NCBI GenBank assembly: GCA_045591315.1
Contig: JAZNSN010000040.1
Coordinates: 25,353-89,352, forward strand
DNA length: 64,000 nucleotides
DNA from: HGM04593 sp045591315
GTDB taxonomy: Bacteria > Bacteroidota > Bacteroidia > Bacteroidales > Bacteroidaceae
Direction of reading: 5' to 3'
How positions within the stretch are numbered: the first letter of the stretch is position 1; each line of letters begins with the position of its first letter. The notes below the pieces were generated by a model that saw nothing but the letters and a program-made list of their open reading frames with translations, did no database searches and was not told where the DNA came from. A program made the translations under genes and the position numbers. Shown in pieces: positions 41,744 through 50,897 of this stretch.

Positions 41744-44700
41744 ATGAAAAAATTTCTGACTTTACTTTTATTAGGAGTGTTGTCAACAACTACTCTTTTT
41801 GCCGATGAACCGTTCCGCAACCACAGGTACGATTCATTCAAGGTACTTGCTCCCGACAGCGAGAGCATAGTATTCATCGGAAACAGCATCACCGACATGC
41901 ACTGCTGGCCCGAAGCATTCAAGACTTCGGACGGCAAATACCTTCCTATCGTCAACCGTGGCAATTCAGGAACTTACTCTACAGAACAGAGCAACAACCT
42001 TGAAAGCTACATTGCAGGCAAGCCAAAGAAGGTATTCATGATGATAGGCACAAACGATATTGCCACATCGGGCGGACTCAACTTCAGCGGAGAGCAGGTT
42101 CTGCAATATGTAAAGAGCATAGTTGAACGCATACACATGCGCTCGCCAGAGACAAAGATCTATCTCTACAGCATACTGAACAACAGCACCGGCAACCGCG
42201 TAGAAGCCACATGGCTACACACCAACGAGATTGTAAAGGCGTACGTCGAGAGCAAGAATGCAGAGTGGCTCAAGTACATCGACCTTTACGACAAGCTCAC
42301 CGGTATTGCTCAGGGTGGCGTGTGGAGCTACGACAAGCTTCACCTTACTGCCGCCGCCTACAAGGTTTGGTGCGAGACAATTTGTGAATACTTGGCAGAG
42401 GGCGAAACATACACTGTTTCATCCGTTTACCCGGAGAACACATCTTCTGCTCAGAACGACGGCGGTCTCGGCGGTGCTCACGGCATGCGCGCCACCTACT
42501 TCAGCATGATGCCTATAAGCAACAACGACGTGCTTGTACTTGGCGACGAGTTCATAAAGAACGGCGAATGGCAGGAGCTGCTCGGCAACCTCAACGTAAA
42601 GAACCGTGGAACCGGATGGGGTTATGGCGGTGACATTGCCACAACAAGCAAGCTGGTTGACGCAATGTATGCAAACACCGGTGTGGAGAAGAAAGATGCA
42701 AAGGCTATCTTCATCTATACAGGAACAGGCGACTGCAACGGCAGCACAAGCATCGAGACAGTGAAGAGCAACTACAAGGCTCTTGTTGACAAGGTAGCTG
42801 AAAAATCACCTGCATCAAAGATTTATCTCTTGGCACTATGCCCAACAAGCAACGCCACTACCAACACATCACGCATCAAGGTACTCAACGACTACCTTGC
42901 GACACTTGTAACAGGGAACATCAAGTTCATTGACATATACACCCCACTGCTCAACGGAAGCATTGCTAATACAAAGTACTTCTACCCATCGAACTATCTC
43001 GGCGGTCTCGGCTATGTAAAGATGGCAAACCTCATGAAGGAGGCTCTTGCAGCAGACTTCCCGGAGGATACATATAATGTAATAAGCGAGACTGATGCAG
43101 AAGCACGTTATTTACAGGCGACCCTGCGCAATACCTTGTCACAAGCTATTGCACGCGGATTGATAATGGAGCGCGGCACCGCAATGGGACAGTACGACCC
43201 GGAGAAGATGGCAGCATTCGATGCAGAACTAGAGAATGCCAAAGCGCTATTGGAGAAAAGCAACATTACCGAGGCCGAGGTTACCGAAATGGCAAGCAGA
43301 CTTAATGCTGCTATCGAGACAGCTCTTGCAATGCCAAAGGCAAGCACTGCCGATGAAGAGTATTGGTACCAGTTCACATCTCTCCGCAGCCCGAACCTCT
43401 ATGTAACATCCGAAGGCGAGGCTGCCGGTGTTGCCGGCAAGGAGAATACCGGCACTTCGGCAACCTCCATGTGGAAGTTCGTTGACCGTGGCGACAACAC
43501 ATTCGACATCGTGAACCGCAAGTACGGTTCATACTTGAACCCTGTTGCCAATTACAACACGCAGATTACAACCACAAAGACAAAGCCCGCAAACGGCTGG
43601 ACTGTAAGCTATGCAAACACTCCGGCCTACTACATTATCTCATCGGGTGAGGTACAGCTTAACCAGACCGGTTCCGGACAGAGTTTCACTATATACAACT
43701 GGAGCAGCAATGCAAGCCTTGGCAGCGACCGCGGCGATACCGGATGCCAGCTATCTATTATGGAGGCTGCCGAAATTGAAGAGTTGCCGACTTCATTCGA
43801 ATACATTGTTGACAAGAACAACGGAAACCTTTATCGCGGAACTGCAGTTAACCAGGCATGGAACAGTACATGGAAAAGCAATGCCACACCACAGTTGCAG
43901 TTCGGCTGCGGTACAATCAACAACATGAACTGGGCCGACAACAACGTGCAGCTGATGACAGGAACGGCCGGCAGTGCAACATACACGCTTACAGCTCCTG
44001 CAGGCTATGCAATTACAGATTACAGCTTTACTTTTGCGAACAACGGCCACACAACAGGCCTCTCCCTGACAATGGAAGACGGTACAGAATATACCACTTC
44101 TACTACTCCGCAGACAATCAGTGCGACAAAGAAAGCCATAAGTTCCGTATCGTTCACGCTTGCTGGAACCAACGGCAAAGGAGTTGTCCTCACAGGTTTT
44201 ACCGTAAAGATAAAGGACGACTCTCCCGAAATGCCTGCCATAAGCACAGAAGGCAATGAACGTTGGTACTATATCACAAGTGCATCTGCCAAGACATACT
44301 GCGCCGGAAAAGTAATCTACAACGATGGAGAGACAGAGAAACTGCGCTTCGGAGAGAAGACATTCAGCGCCGACCGCATCTGGAGTTTCTGGGAGAAGGA
44401 CGGCAAGCTGGCCATCAAGAACTACAAAGGGGAATACTTCGGAACAGCCGGAGCAGGAACCGGCGGCAGCACTTCATTCGGAACAGTTGAAGAGGCTAAC
44501 CATATATATAATATACAGAGTTCATTCGGTTTCTTCATTATCAAGGACAATGCTGTTGAGCTCCACGCTCAGGAAGCCGGTCAGGTAATTGTCCGCTGGG
44601 CAGCAGAAGATGGCGGTGCATCGCTATGGCGTTTCGACGAGGTTGACACAAGCAATGCATTGGCCGAACTCGCATCGACAAAGGTCGCACAGGGTAAAGT

Positions 44701-46396
44701 GAGCACTGGTATCGGCAACATCGACCAGCCTATCGTGCGCTCGACATTACGCATAAGCGGCCTTGAGGGCAACGTGGAGTTCCAGGGAGTGAAAGGTACG
44801 TTTGTAGGAACGGACAAGAGCGACATCGCCAATGTAAAGGCGTACTTCGCGACCAACTCGCGCGAACTTTTCATCGACGAAAGCAAGAAGATGACATGGC
44901 GCGAGGAGAACGGCGAGCAGTTCGGTGAGGCTGTAACAATAAACGAAGACGGCACATTCAGCATCACAGGCACAAAGAACCTTGAACCGGGCGACCACTA
45001 CCTATGGATTACATACGACATTGCCGGCAATGCAAAGGAAGGCAACATTGTAGATGCGAACATCACAGCATATACAGTTGACGGTAAGGAGGTAGCCGAA
45101 AGCAAGGGCAATCCGGAGCATAGCGTTACAATATTCCTTTCAGAGGGTGCAGTGCTAATGCCAATGGACAAGGGCTCGCTATACTACCGCATACCGTCAA
45201 TCACCGTAACAAAGGACGGCAAGCGTCTTGTAACACTTACCGATGACCGAAAAGGACATAATGCAGACCTTCCATCGCACTGCTATCTGGTAGCGCAGTA
45301 CTCCGAGGACAACGGACGCACATGGAGCGATCCGGTGACAGTGGCAGGAACAGCAGAAACAGGCGGTAACTATGGACATGGTGATGCCTCTATCGTAACC
45401 AACCGCGAGAACGGCGAGATTATCGGCATCATGACAAGTGCCGGAACATACGGCCACGGATTCTTTGCCGGAACAGCGGCAGAGCCTCCACGTTGGAAGA
45501 CTATCACCAGCCGTGACGGCGGACTCACTTGGGAAGCACCGGTTGACCACACCGACGACCTTTTCGGAGCAAACTGTTCTAACCCGAACACCAACACATG
45601 GAAGAGCGGATTCTCAGGTTCGGGTGCAGCTCTTCAGAAGCGTGACGGAACACTCGTTTCAAGTTTCGTAAACCGCCAGGCCGACAACAGCCAGCACTTC
45701 TACTTCTTCATGAGCAAGGACGGCGGACAGAACTGGTATGTGAGCGGAACAAGCGGAACAAGCGGTGCCGACGAGCCCAAGACACTTGAGCGCAACAACG
45801 GCGACCTTGCCATAAGCGTACGTTCAAGCGGCTACAACTACTACAACTACACATCGGACGACGGCGCGACATGGCACTTGCCTTCACAGACACGCTTCAC
45901 AAGCGGCATATCGGGCAATGCATGCGACGGTGAGTACATGGTATGGTGTTCAACTGTAGAAGGCAACAAGTGGGACATAGCACTCCAGACATTGCCTAAC
46001 AGCGGAAGCCGCCAGAATGTGAGCATAGCTCTCTCAACCGATGAGGGCGCAACATTCGGCACACCAAAGACTATTTGCCCAAGAGGTTCGGCCTATAGTG
46101 CAGCTGTAGTTCTTCCCGACGGAACACTTGGCGTATATTACGAAGAGAACGGACTGTTCGGCGGATACACAATGCGCTTCGTACGCTTCTCACTCGACTG
46201 GGCAAGTGACGGCAAATACAAGTTCACCGACGAGAGCCCCTTCTACCCTATCAAATCGACAAACCCGACAGGTATTGAGGAGATAACAGAGTACAGAGTA
46301 CAGAGTACAGATATCTACGACCTCCAGGGCCGTAAGGTAGAGAACCCAAGCAAGGGCATATATATAATCAATGGCAAAAAGGTTTTTGTCGAGTAA
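41744..46396 (+). CDS. SGNH esterase / degenerate SGNH / GH33 sialidase fusion, with sorting tail
   Basis: 1550 residues. Signal peptide to about 20. First SGNH domain (about 35-220) has all blocks: SIVFIGNSITDMHCW, RGNSGTYS, MIGTNDIA, and YDKLHLTAAAY with the catalytic D-x-x-H. A second SGNH-like domain (about 255-440) reads VLVLGDEFIKNG and ends PSNYLGGLGYVKMA: no Ser, no D-x-x-H. Two trefoil-like modules (about 540-680 and 838-985) flank a beta-sandwich. A sialidase N-terminal beta-domain (about 1000-1130) precedes the propeller with LYYRIPSITVT (1147) and five Asp boxes (for example SEDNGRTWSDP, SRDGGLTWEAP). The tail is IYDLQGRKVENPSKGIYII. Probably deacetylates and then cleaves sialic acid. 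Confidence 0.92.
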   Translation: MKKFLTLLLLGVLSTTTLFADEPFRNHRYDSFKVLAPDSESIVFIGNSITDMHCWPEAFKTSDGKYLPIVNRGNSGTYSTEQSNNLESYIAGKPKKVFMMIGTNDIATSGGLNFSGEQVLQYVKSIVERIHMRSPETKIYLYSILNNSTGNRVEATWLHTNEIVKAYVESKNAEWLKYIDLYDKLTGIAQGGVWSYDKLHLTAAAYKVWCETICEYLAEGETYTVSSVYPENTSSAQNDGGLGGAHGMRATYFSMMPISNNDVLVLGDEFIKNGEWQELLGNLNVKNRGTGWGYGGDIATTSKLVDAMYANTGVEKKDAKAIFIYTGTGDCNGSTSIETVKSNYKALVDKVAEKSPASKIYLLALCPTSNATTNTSRIKVLNDYLATLVTGNIKFIDIYTPLLNGSIANTKYFYPSNYLGGLGYVKMANLMKEALAADFPEDTYNVISETDAEARYLQATLRNTLSQAIARGLIMERGTAMGQYDPEKMAAFDAELENAKALLEKSNITEAEVTEMASRLNAAIETALAMPKASTADEEYWYQFTSLRSPNLYVTSEGEAAGVAGKENTGTSATSMWKFVDRGDNTFDIVNRKYGSYLNPVANYNTQITTTKTKPANGWTVSYANTPAYYIISSGEVQLNQTGSGQSFTIYNWSSNASLGSDRGDTGCQLSIMEAAEIEELPTSFEYIVDKNNGNLYRGTAVNQAWNSTWKSNATPQLQFGCGTINNMNWADNNVQLMTGTAGSATYTLTAPAGYAITDYSFTFANNGHTTGLSLTMEDGTEYTTSTTPQTISATKKAISSVSFTLAGTNGKGVVLTGFTVKIKDDSPEMPAISTEGNERWYYITSASAKTYCAGKVIYNDGETEKLRFGEKTFSADRIWSFWEKDGKLAIKNYKGEYFGTAGAGTGGSTSFGTVEEANHIYNIQSSFGFFIIKDNAVELHAQEAGQVIVRWAAEDGGASLWRFDEVDTSNALAELASTKVAQGKVSTGIGNIDQPIVRSTLRISGLEGNVEFQGVKGTFVGTDKSDIANVKAYFATNSRELFIDESKKMTWREENGEQFGEAVTINEDGTFSITGTKNLEPGDHYLWITYDIAGNAKEGNIVDANITAYTVDGKEVAESKGNPEHSVTIFLSEGAVLMPMDKGSLYYRIPSITVTKDGKRLVTLTDDRKGHNADLPSHCYLVAQYSEDNGRTWSDPVTVAGTAETGGNYGHGDASIVTNRENGEIIGIMTSAGTYGHGFFAGTAAEPPRWKTITSRDGGLTWEAPVDHTDDLFGANCSNPNTNTWKSGFSGSGAALQKRDGTLVSSFVNRQADNSQHFYFFMSKDGGQNWYVSGTSGTSGADEPKTLERNNGDLAISVRSSGYNYYNYTSDDGATWHLPSQTRFTSGISGNACDGEYMVWCSTVEGNKWDIALQTLPNSGSRQNVSIALSTDEGATFGTPKTICPRGSAYSAAVVLPDGTLGVYYEENGLFGGYTMRFVRFSLDWASDGKYKFTDESPFYPIKSTNPTGIEEITEYRVQSTDIYDLQGRKVENPSKGIYIINGKKVFVE
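46286..46311 (+). repeat. Heptanucleotide tandem repeat inside the fusion gene
   Basis: ACAGAGT occurs three times in a row plus five bases of a fourth copy. It encodes the linker EYRVQSTD just before the C-terminal sorting tail. A gain or loss of one 7-base unit would shift the reading frame there. Confidence 0.8.
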
Positions 46397-46450
46397 ACGC
46401 CAAAATCTCGACAATGCTATCAGCAATCATATCGGGTAAAACCGTTATAT

Positions 46451-46489
46451 AAATTTTCGGGCAACACGTCAAGTGCTGCCCGAAAATTT
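46451..46489 (+). terminator. Terminator after the fusion gene
   Basis: AAATTTTCGGGCA pairs perfectly with its complement (13 bp) around a 13-base loop, 54 bases after the stop codon. The right arm runs directly into the promoter-like TTGTATATTAGCA of the next gene. Confidence 0.65.
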
Positions 46490-46500
46490 GTATATTAGCA
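46488..46500 (+). promoter_or_regulatory. Promoter-like 13-mer (TTGTATATTAGCA), copy 1
   Basis: The same 13 bases recur at 48751-48763 before gmd, each 20-40 bases ahead of a start codon. TATATTAG fits a TAnnTTAG variant of the -7 box; a related TATCTTAGCA precedes the TRIC gene. Confidence 0.4.
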
Positions 46501-46519
46501 CATCAAAAAACACACAATA

Positions 46520-48649
46520 ATGAAAAGATTCTTTTGGATATTGGCACTTGTGTTGCCACTGCTGGCAACAGCACAGGAGAAAATAAAGGTTGCCTGCGTG
46601 GGCAACAGCGTAACATATGGTATGGGACATAAGAACCCGGCAGAGACTTCATACCCCACTCAGCTTCAGAAGATGCTGGGAGAGGGATACGAAGTACGCA
46701 ATTTCGGGCACTCCGGAGCATGCCTGCTCAGCAAAGGACACCGTCCCTACATCAACCTGCCCGAATACAAGGCCGCACTTGATTTCGCACCTGATATTGT
46801 CATAATTCACCTGGGCCTGAACGATACAGACCCGCGCAACTGGCCCAACTACAGAGATGAGTTCTTCGGTGACTATACTGCCATTATGGAAAGTTTCAGG
46901 AAAGTACATCCAAGCGGCAACCCCAAGATATACATTTGCCGCATGACACCGATTTTCCATTGGCATCGTCGCTTCAAAAGCGGCACACGCGACTGGTACT
47001 GGCAGATACAGGATGAGATTGAGAAGATAGCTGAACATGAAAATGTCGAACTGATTGACCTCAGCCGTTACCTCTACAGCCGCCCCGACCTGATGCCCGA
47101 TGCACTTCACCCGGACCCGGAGGGAGCCGGAATTATAGCAAAGCAGGTATATTCGGCAATAACCGGCGACTTCGGCGGGCTGCAGTTGCCGGCAATATAC
47201 AGCGATAACATGGTCGTTCAGCGCAATGTGCCTTTTGTCCTATGCGGTACAGCCGATGCCGGCAAAGAGGTTATTGCCCGTTTCGGCAGACAGATGCGTG
47301 TTACCAAAGCTGCCGAGGACGGCAGCTGGAAGGTAATGTTCACCCCAATGGAGGCCGACGGAGAGAAATACGCTATTACCGCTGAATGCGAAAACAAGAA
47401 GATTGAATACAGAAATGTTGTCATCGGCGAGGTTTGGCTATGCTCCGGACAGTCGAATATGGCATTTATGGTAAAAGAAAGTTCACACAAGGAACAGAGC
47501 CTTGCCAATCTCAAAGGCAAGGATATCCGGCTCTACGACATGAAACCACGCGTTATTACCGACAACGTGGAATGGGACTCCATTGACCTTGAAAGGCTAA
47601 ACAGGCACAATTACTACCTCACGGCAGAGTGGCAGCAGCATAACGAGAAGAACACAAGCGATTTCTCAGCTGTTGCATACCATTTCGGTGCTATGCTTGC
47701 CGACTCGCTCAAGATGCCCATAGGCCTTATATGCAATGCCGTTGGCGGTGCTCCGGCCGAAGCCTTCATCGACCGCAAGACAATTGAGTTCAACCCTGCG
47801 CTTGTAGATATCCTCTACAACTGGCGCGAGAACGACATGATACAGGACTGGTGCCGCGGACGCGCTGCAAAGAACATAGCAAAGAGCAGCAACAGACTGC
47901 AACGTCACCCGTACGAGCCCTGTTACCTCTATGAGAACGGAATCGCACCTATTGCCTGTTACCCTATAAAGGGAGCAATATGGTACCAGGGCGAGTCGAA
48001 CGCACATAATGCAGAACTTCATGAGGTTATATTCCCAACTCTCATAGAGAGCTGGCGCAAGACATGGGGGAACCCCGAAATGCCGTTCTATTTTGTGCAG
48101 TTGTCAAGTATAAACCGCCCCTCATGGCCGCACTTCCGCGATTCGCAGCGCAGGCTTGCCGGAAACATTCCGTTCTGCGACTTTGCTGTTTCGAGCGACA
48201 AAGGACACCCGACCGATGTACACCCTAAGGAGAAAGCACCCGTAGGCGAACGCCTGGCACGTCTTGCCCTGAACCAGACATACGGTATGAGCCATGTAGC
48301 ACAGCATGGCCCGACACCCGTCAAGGCGTTCAGTTTCAGAGGCAAGACCGTCATAGAGTTCAGCGATGCCGTGGAACTGAAGACAAGCGACGGGCAAGCA
48401 TTACGCGGACTTGAAATTGCCGGCAAAACCGGCGGTTTCACTGCTGTCGATTCCGGGAAACAGGCAACAATTAAGGGCAACCGGATTATCATAGAGAGCG
48501 AGTCACAACGCATACGCTACGCATGGAAGCCATATACCGATGCAAACCTTGTAAACGAAGCCGGGCTTCCTGCAAGCACATTCGAGATTAAAGCGGAATT
48601 CCCCACAGGAAGAGGCATGTACAGAGGAAACAACATAATGCACAAATAA
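46520..48649 (+). CDS. Two-domain sialate O-acetylesterase
   Basis: 709 residues. Signal peptide MKRFFWILALVLPLLATAQ. The first SGNH domain (about 20-220) has VACVGNSVTYGMG, HLGLNDTDPRNW and MPDALHPDPEGAG. A connecting beta-domain follows. The second domain is of the sialate O-acetylesterase/SASA type (about 300-600): EVWLCSGQSNMAFMV, KGAIWYQGESNAHNAE and GHPTDVHPKEKA carry the Ser, Gln-Gly-Glu-Ser and D-x-x-H blocks. Such dual enzymes remove O-acetyl groups from sialic acids, which otherwise block sialidases. Fits its place right after two sialidases. Confidence 0.92.
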   Translation: MKRFFWILALVLPLLATAQEKIKVACVGNSVTYGMGHKNPAETSYPTQLQKMLGEGYEVRNFGHSGACLLSKGHRPYINLPEYKAALDFAPDIVIIHLGLNDTDPRNWPNYRDEFFGDYTAIMESFRKVHPSGNPKIYICRMTPIFHWHRRFKSGTRDWYWQIQDEIEKIAEHENVELIDLSRYLYSRPDLMPDALHPDPEGAGIIAKQVYSAITGDFGGLQLPAIYSDNMVVQRNVPFVLCGTADAGKEVIARFGRQMRVTKAAEDGSWKVMFTPMEADGEKYAITAECENKKIEYRNVVIGEVWLCSGQSNMAFMVKESSHKEQSLANLKGKDIRLYDMKPRVITDNVEWDSIDLERLNRHNYYLTAEWQQHNEKNTSDFSAVAYHFGAMLADSLKMPIGLICNAVGGAPAEAFIDRKTIEFNPALVDILYNWRENDMIQDWCRGRAAKNIAKSSNRLQRHPYEPCYLYENGIAPIACYPIKGAIWYQGESNAHNAELHEVIFPTLIESWRKTWGNPEMPFYFVQLSSINRPSWPHFRDSQRRLAGNIPFCDFAVSSDKGHPTDVHPKEKAPVGERLARLALNQTYGMSHVAQHGPTPVKAFSFRGKTVIEFSDAVELKTSDGQALRGLEIAGKTGGFTAVDSGKQATIKGNRIIIESESQRIRYAWKPYTDANLVNEAGLPASTFEIKAEFPTGRGMYRGNNIMHK

Positions 48650-48750
48650 CCCCTGCTACAGAACAAATGTATAAAAAGATATAGCAACACAAGCTGTCAA
48701 CCTCGACAACATTGACAGAGCAACAAATACGCATGTTTTTTGTTAATATC

Positions 48751-48763
48751 TTGTATATTAGCA
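48751..48763 (+). promoter_or_regulatory. Promoter-like 13-mer (TTGTATATTAGCA), copy 2, before gmd
   Basis: Identical to the 13-mer at 46488 and 38 bases before the gmd start codon. The rest of the 150-base gap shows no gene and no clear hairpin. Confidence 0.4.
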
Positions 48764-48800
48764 AAATTATTGCGAAATTTACACCTTAAATTTTAAGAAA

Positions 48801-49889
48801 ATGAAAACAGCACTTATTACCGGAATAACAGGCCAGGACGGCTCTTTCCTATCAGAACTCTTGCTAAGCAAGGGATATGATGTGCACGGCACAATACGTC
48901 GTTCATCAGTTGACTATCGCGAACGCATCGCACATCTCGAAGGACACCCAAACTTTCACTTGCATTATGCCGACCTCGGAGATTCAATGAGCCTCTTGCA
49001 GGTCATAGGGAAAGTACGCCCCGATGAGATATACAATCTTGCAGCACAGAGCCATGTCCAGGTAAGTTTCGATTCTCCGGAGTTCACCGCCAACGTTGAC
49101 GCTACCGGTGTTCTTCGCGTACTTGAAGCCGTTCGCCTTACAGGACTTGCCGACACATGCCATATTTATCAGGCATCAACATCAGAACTATACGGAAAAG
49201 TAGAGGAGGTTCCACAGAACGAGAATACCCCTTTCCACCCATACAGTCCCTACGCTGTTGCCAAGCTATATGGCCATTGGATTGTAAAGGAGTACCGCGA
49301 GGCATACAATATGTTCTGCTGTTCGGGCATACTCTTCAACCACGAATCGGAACGAAGAGGAGAGACCTTTGTAACACGCAAGATTACACTTGCCGCAGCC
49401 CGAATAGCACAAGGCAAACAGGAAAAGCTCTATTTGGGCAACCTCTCGTCACTGCGTGACTGGGGCTATGCCAAGGACTATGTGGAGTGCATGTGGCTTA
49501 TGCTTCAGAACGACAAGCCTGAGGACTTCGTTATTGCCACAGGCGAACAGCATTCGGTACGGGAGTTCTGCTATTATGCCTTCAAGCATGTCGGTATAGA
49601 ACTTGAATTCATTGGCGAGGGTGCCGATGAAAAGGGTATAGACAAGGCTACAGGCAAAGTACTCATAGAGGTATCGCCCGACTTCTACCGCCCGACAGAT
49701 GTCGTGAACCTATGGGGCGACCCGTCAAAAGCACGTAAAAAGCTCGGTTGGAACCCACAGAAGACAACTTTTGAGCAGCTTGTAAAGATTATGGTAGATT
49801 CCGATATGGCAAAAGTAGCCATAGAGAAAGCCGGCGACAAGATACGTATGAACCTTGCCGAGTACCTTGAACGCGGTATCGTAAAATAA
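48801..49889 (+). CDS. gmd: GDP-mannose 4,6-dehydratase
   Basis: 362 residues. Makes GDP-4-keto-6-deoxymannose from GDP-mannose. NADP-binding motif ALITGITGQDGSFL at residue 3, IRRSSVDYRERIAHL for coenzyme phosphate, the catalytic Thr/Glu region STSELYGKVEEVP near residue 130, and Y-x3-K in YSPYAVAKLYGHW near 153. C-terminal EVSPDFYRPTDVVNLWGDPS is diagnostic. Followed after five bases by fcl. Confidence 0.97.
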   Translation: MKTALITGITGQDGSFLSELLLSKGYDVHGTIRRSSVDYRERIAHLEGHPNFHLHYADLGDSMSLLQVIGKVRPDEIYNLAAQSHVQVSFDSPEFTANVDATGVLRVLEAVRLTGLADTCHIYQASTSELYGKVEEVPQNENTPFHPYSPYAVAKLYGHWIVKEYREAYNMFCCSGILFNHESERRGETFVTRKITLAAARIAQGKQEKLYLGNLSSLRDWGYAKDYVECMWLMLQNDKPEDFVIATGEQHSVREFCYYAFKHVGIELEFIGEGADEKGIDKATGKVLIEVSPDFYRPTDVVNLWGDPSKARKKLGWNPQKTTFEQLVKIMVDSDMAKVAIEKAGDKIRMNLAEYLERGIVK

Positions 49890-49894
49890 AGAAT

Positions 49895-50836
49895 ATGGAA
49901 AAGGATTCAAAGATATACGTTGCCGGGCATAGAGGCATGGTAGGCTCGGCAATAGTGCGTGAATTGCAGAGACAAGGCTATACAAATATCATAACACGCA
50001 CGCATAGCGAACTTGACCTTTGCCGTCAGGAACAGGTAGAGCAATTCTTTGCTGCCGAAAAGCCCGAATATGTATTCCTGGCCGCAGCGAAAGTCGGCGG
50101 AATAATCGCAAACCATACAGCATTGGCCGACTTCATGTACGACAATATGATGCTTGAGATGAATGTGATTAATGCAGCATGGCGTAACGGTTGCAAGAAA
50201 CTGGAGTTTCTGGGCTCGTCATGCATATATCCTCGCATGGCACCTCAGCCCATGAAAGAGAGTTGCCTTCTTACTTCGGAGCTTGAACCGACAAACGAAG
50301 CATACGCACTTGCAAAGATATCGGGCCTCAAATACTGCGAATATCTTAACCGCCAATACGGAACAGACTACATAAGCGTAATGCCGACAAACCTTTATGG
50401 ACCGAACGACAACTACCACCCAACGCATAGCCATGTTCTTCCGGCACTTATACGACGTTTCCACGAAGCAAAGGAGAACGGCGTAACAGAGGTTACATGC
50501 TGGGGGGACGGAACCCCTATGCGTGAGTTCCTGTATGTCGATGACCTTGCCGACCTATGTATATTCCTCATGAACAACTACAGCGGGAACGAGACAGTAA
50601 ACGCAGGCAGCGGCAAAGAGGTTTCAATAAAGGAACTCACAACTCTTGTTGCCAAGGTTGTCGGTTACGAAGGCGATATAAAATGGGATACAAGCAAGCC
50701 TAACGGAACTCCTCGCAAATTGTTGGACGTATCAAAAAGCGAAGCACTCGGCTGGAGATACAAGACGGAACTTGAAGACGGTATCCGCCTGTCATACGAA
50801 GACTTTCTCAACAACCCTATGAGGGCAGAAAGATAA
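49895..50836 (+). CDS. fcl: GDP-L-fucose synthase
   Basis: 313 residues. Epimerises and reduces the Gmd product to GDP-L-fucose. Starts KIYVAGHRGMVGSAIVREL; LGSSCIYPRMAPQPMKESCL near residue 108 and Y-x3-K in NEAYALAKISGLKY near 135; PTNLYGPNDNYHPTHSHVLP is diagnostic for the family. GDP-fucose would feed capsule or protein O-fucosylation. The fucosyltransferases are not identified here. Confidence 0.97.
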   Translation: MEKDSKIYVAGHRGMVGSAIVRELQRQGYTNIITRTHSELDLCRQEQVEQFFAAEKPEYVFLAAAKVGGIIANHTALADFMYDNMMLEMNVINAAWRNGCKKLEFLGSSCIYPRMAPQPMKESCLLTSELEPTNEAYALAKISGLKYCEYLNRQYGTDYISVMPTNLYGPNDNYHPTHSHVLPALIRRFHEAKENGVTEVTCWGDGTPMREFLYVDDLADLCIFLMNNYSGNETVNAGSGKEVSIKELTTLVAKVVGYEGDIKWDTSKPNGTPRKLLDVSKSEALGWRYKTELEDGIRLSYEDFLNNPMRAER

Positions 50837-50840
50837 AACA

Positions 50841-50882
50841 AAACATAATCAGGCAGAGCCGTGGCTCTGCCTGATTATGTTT
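50841..50882. terminator. Bidirectional terminator, fcl / kbl
   Basis: A perfect 20-bp inverted repeat beginning AAACATAATCAGGCAGAGCC with a 2-base centre, ending in T/A runs on both sides, between convergent fcl and kbl. Confidence 0.88.
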
Positions 50883-50897
50883 TATGTAACACAGTAA

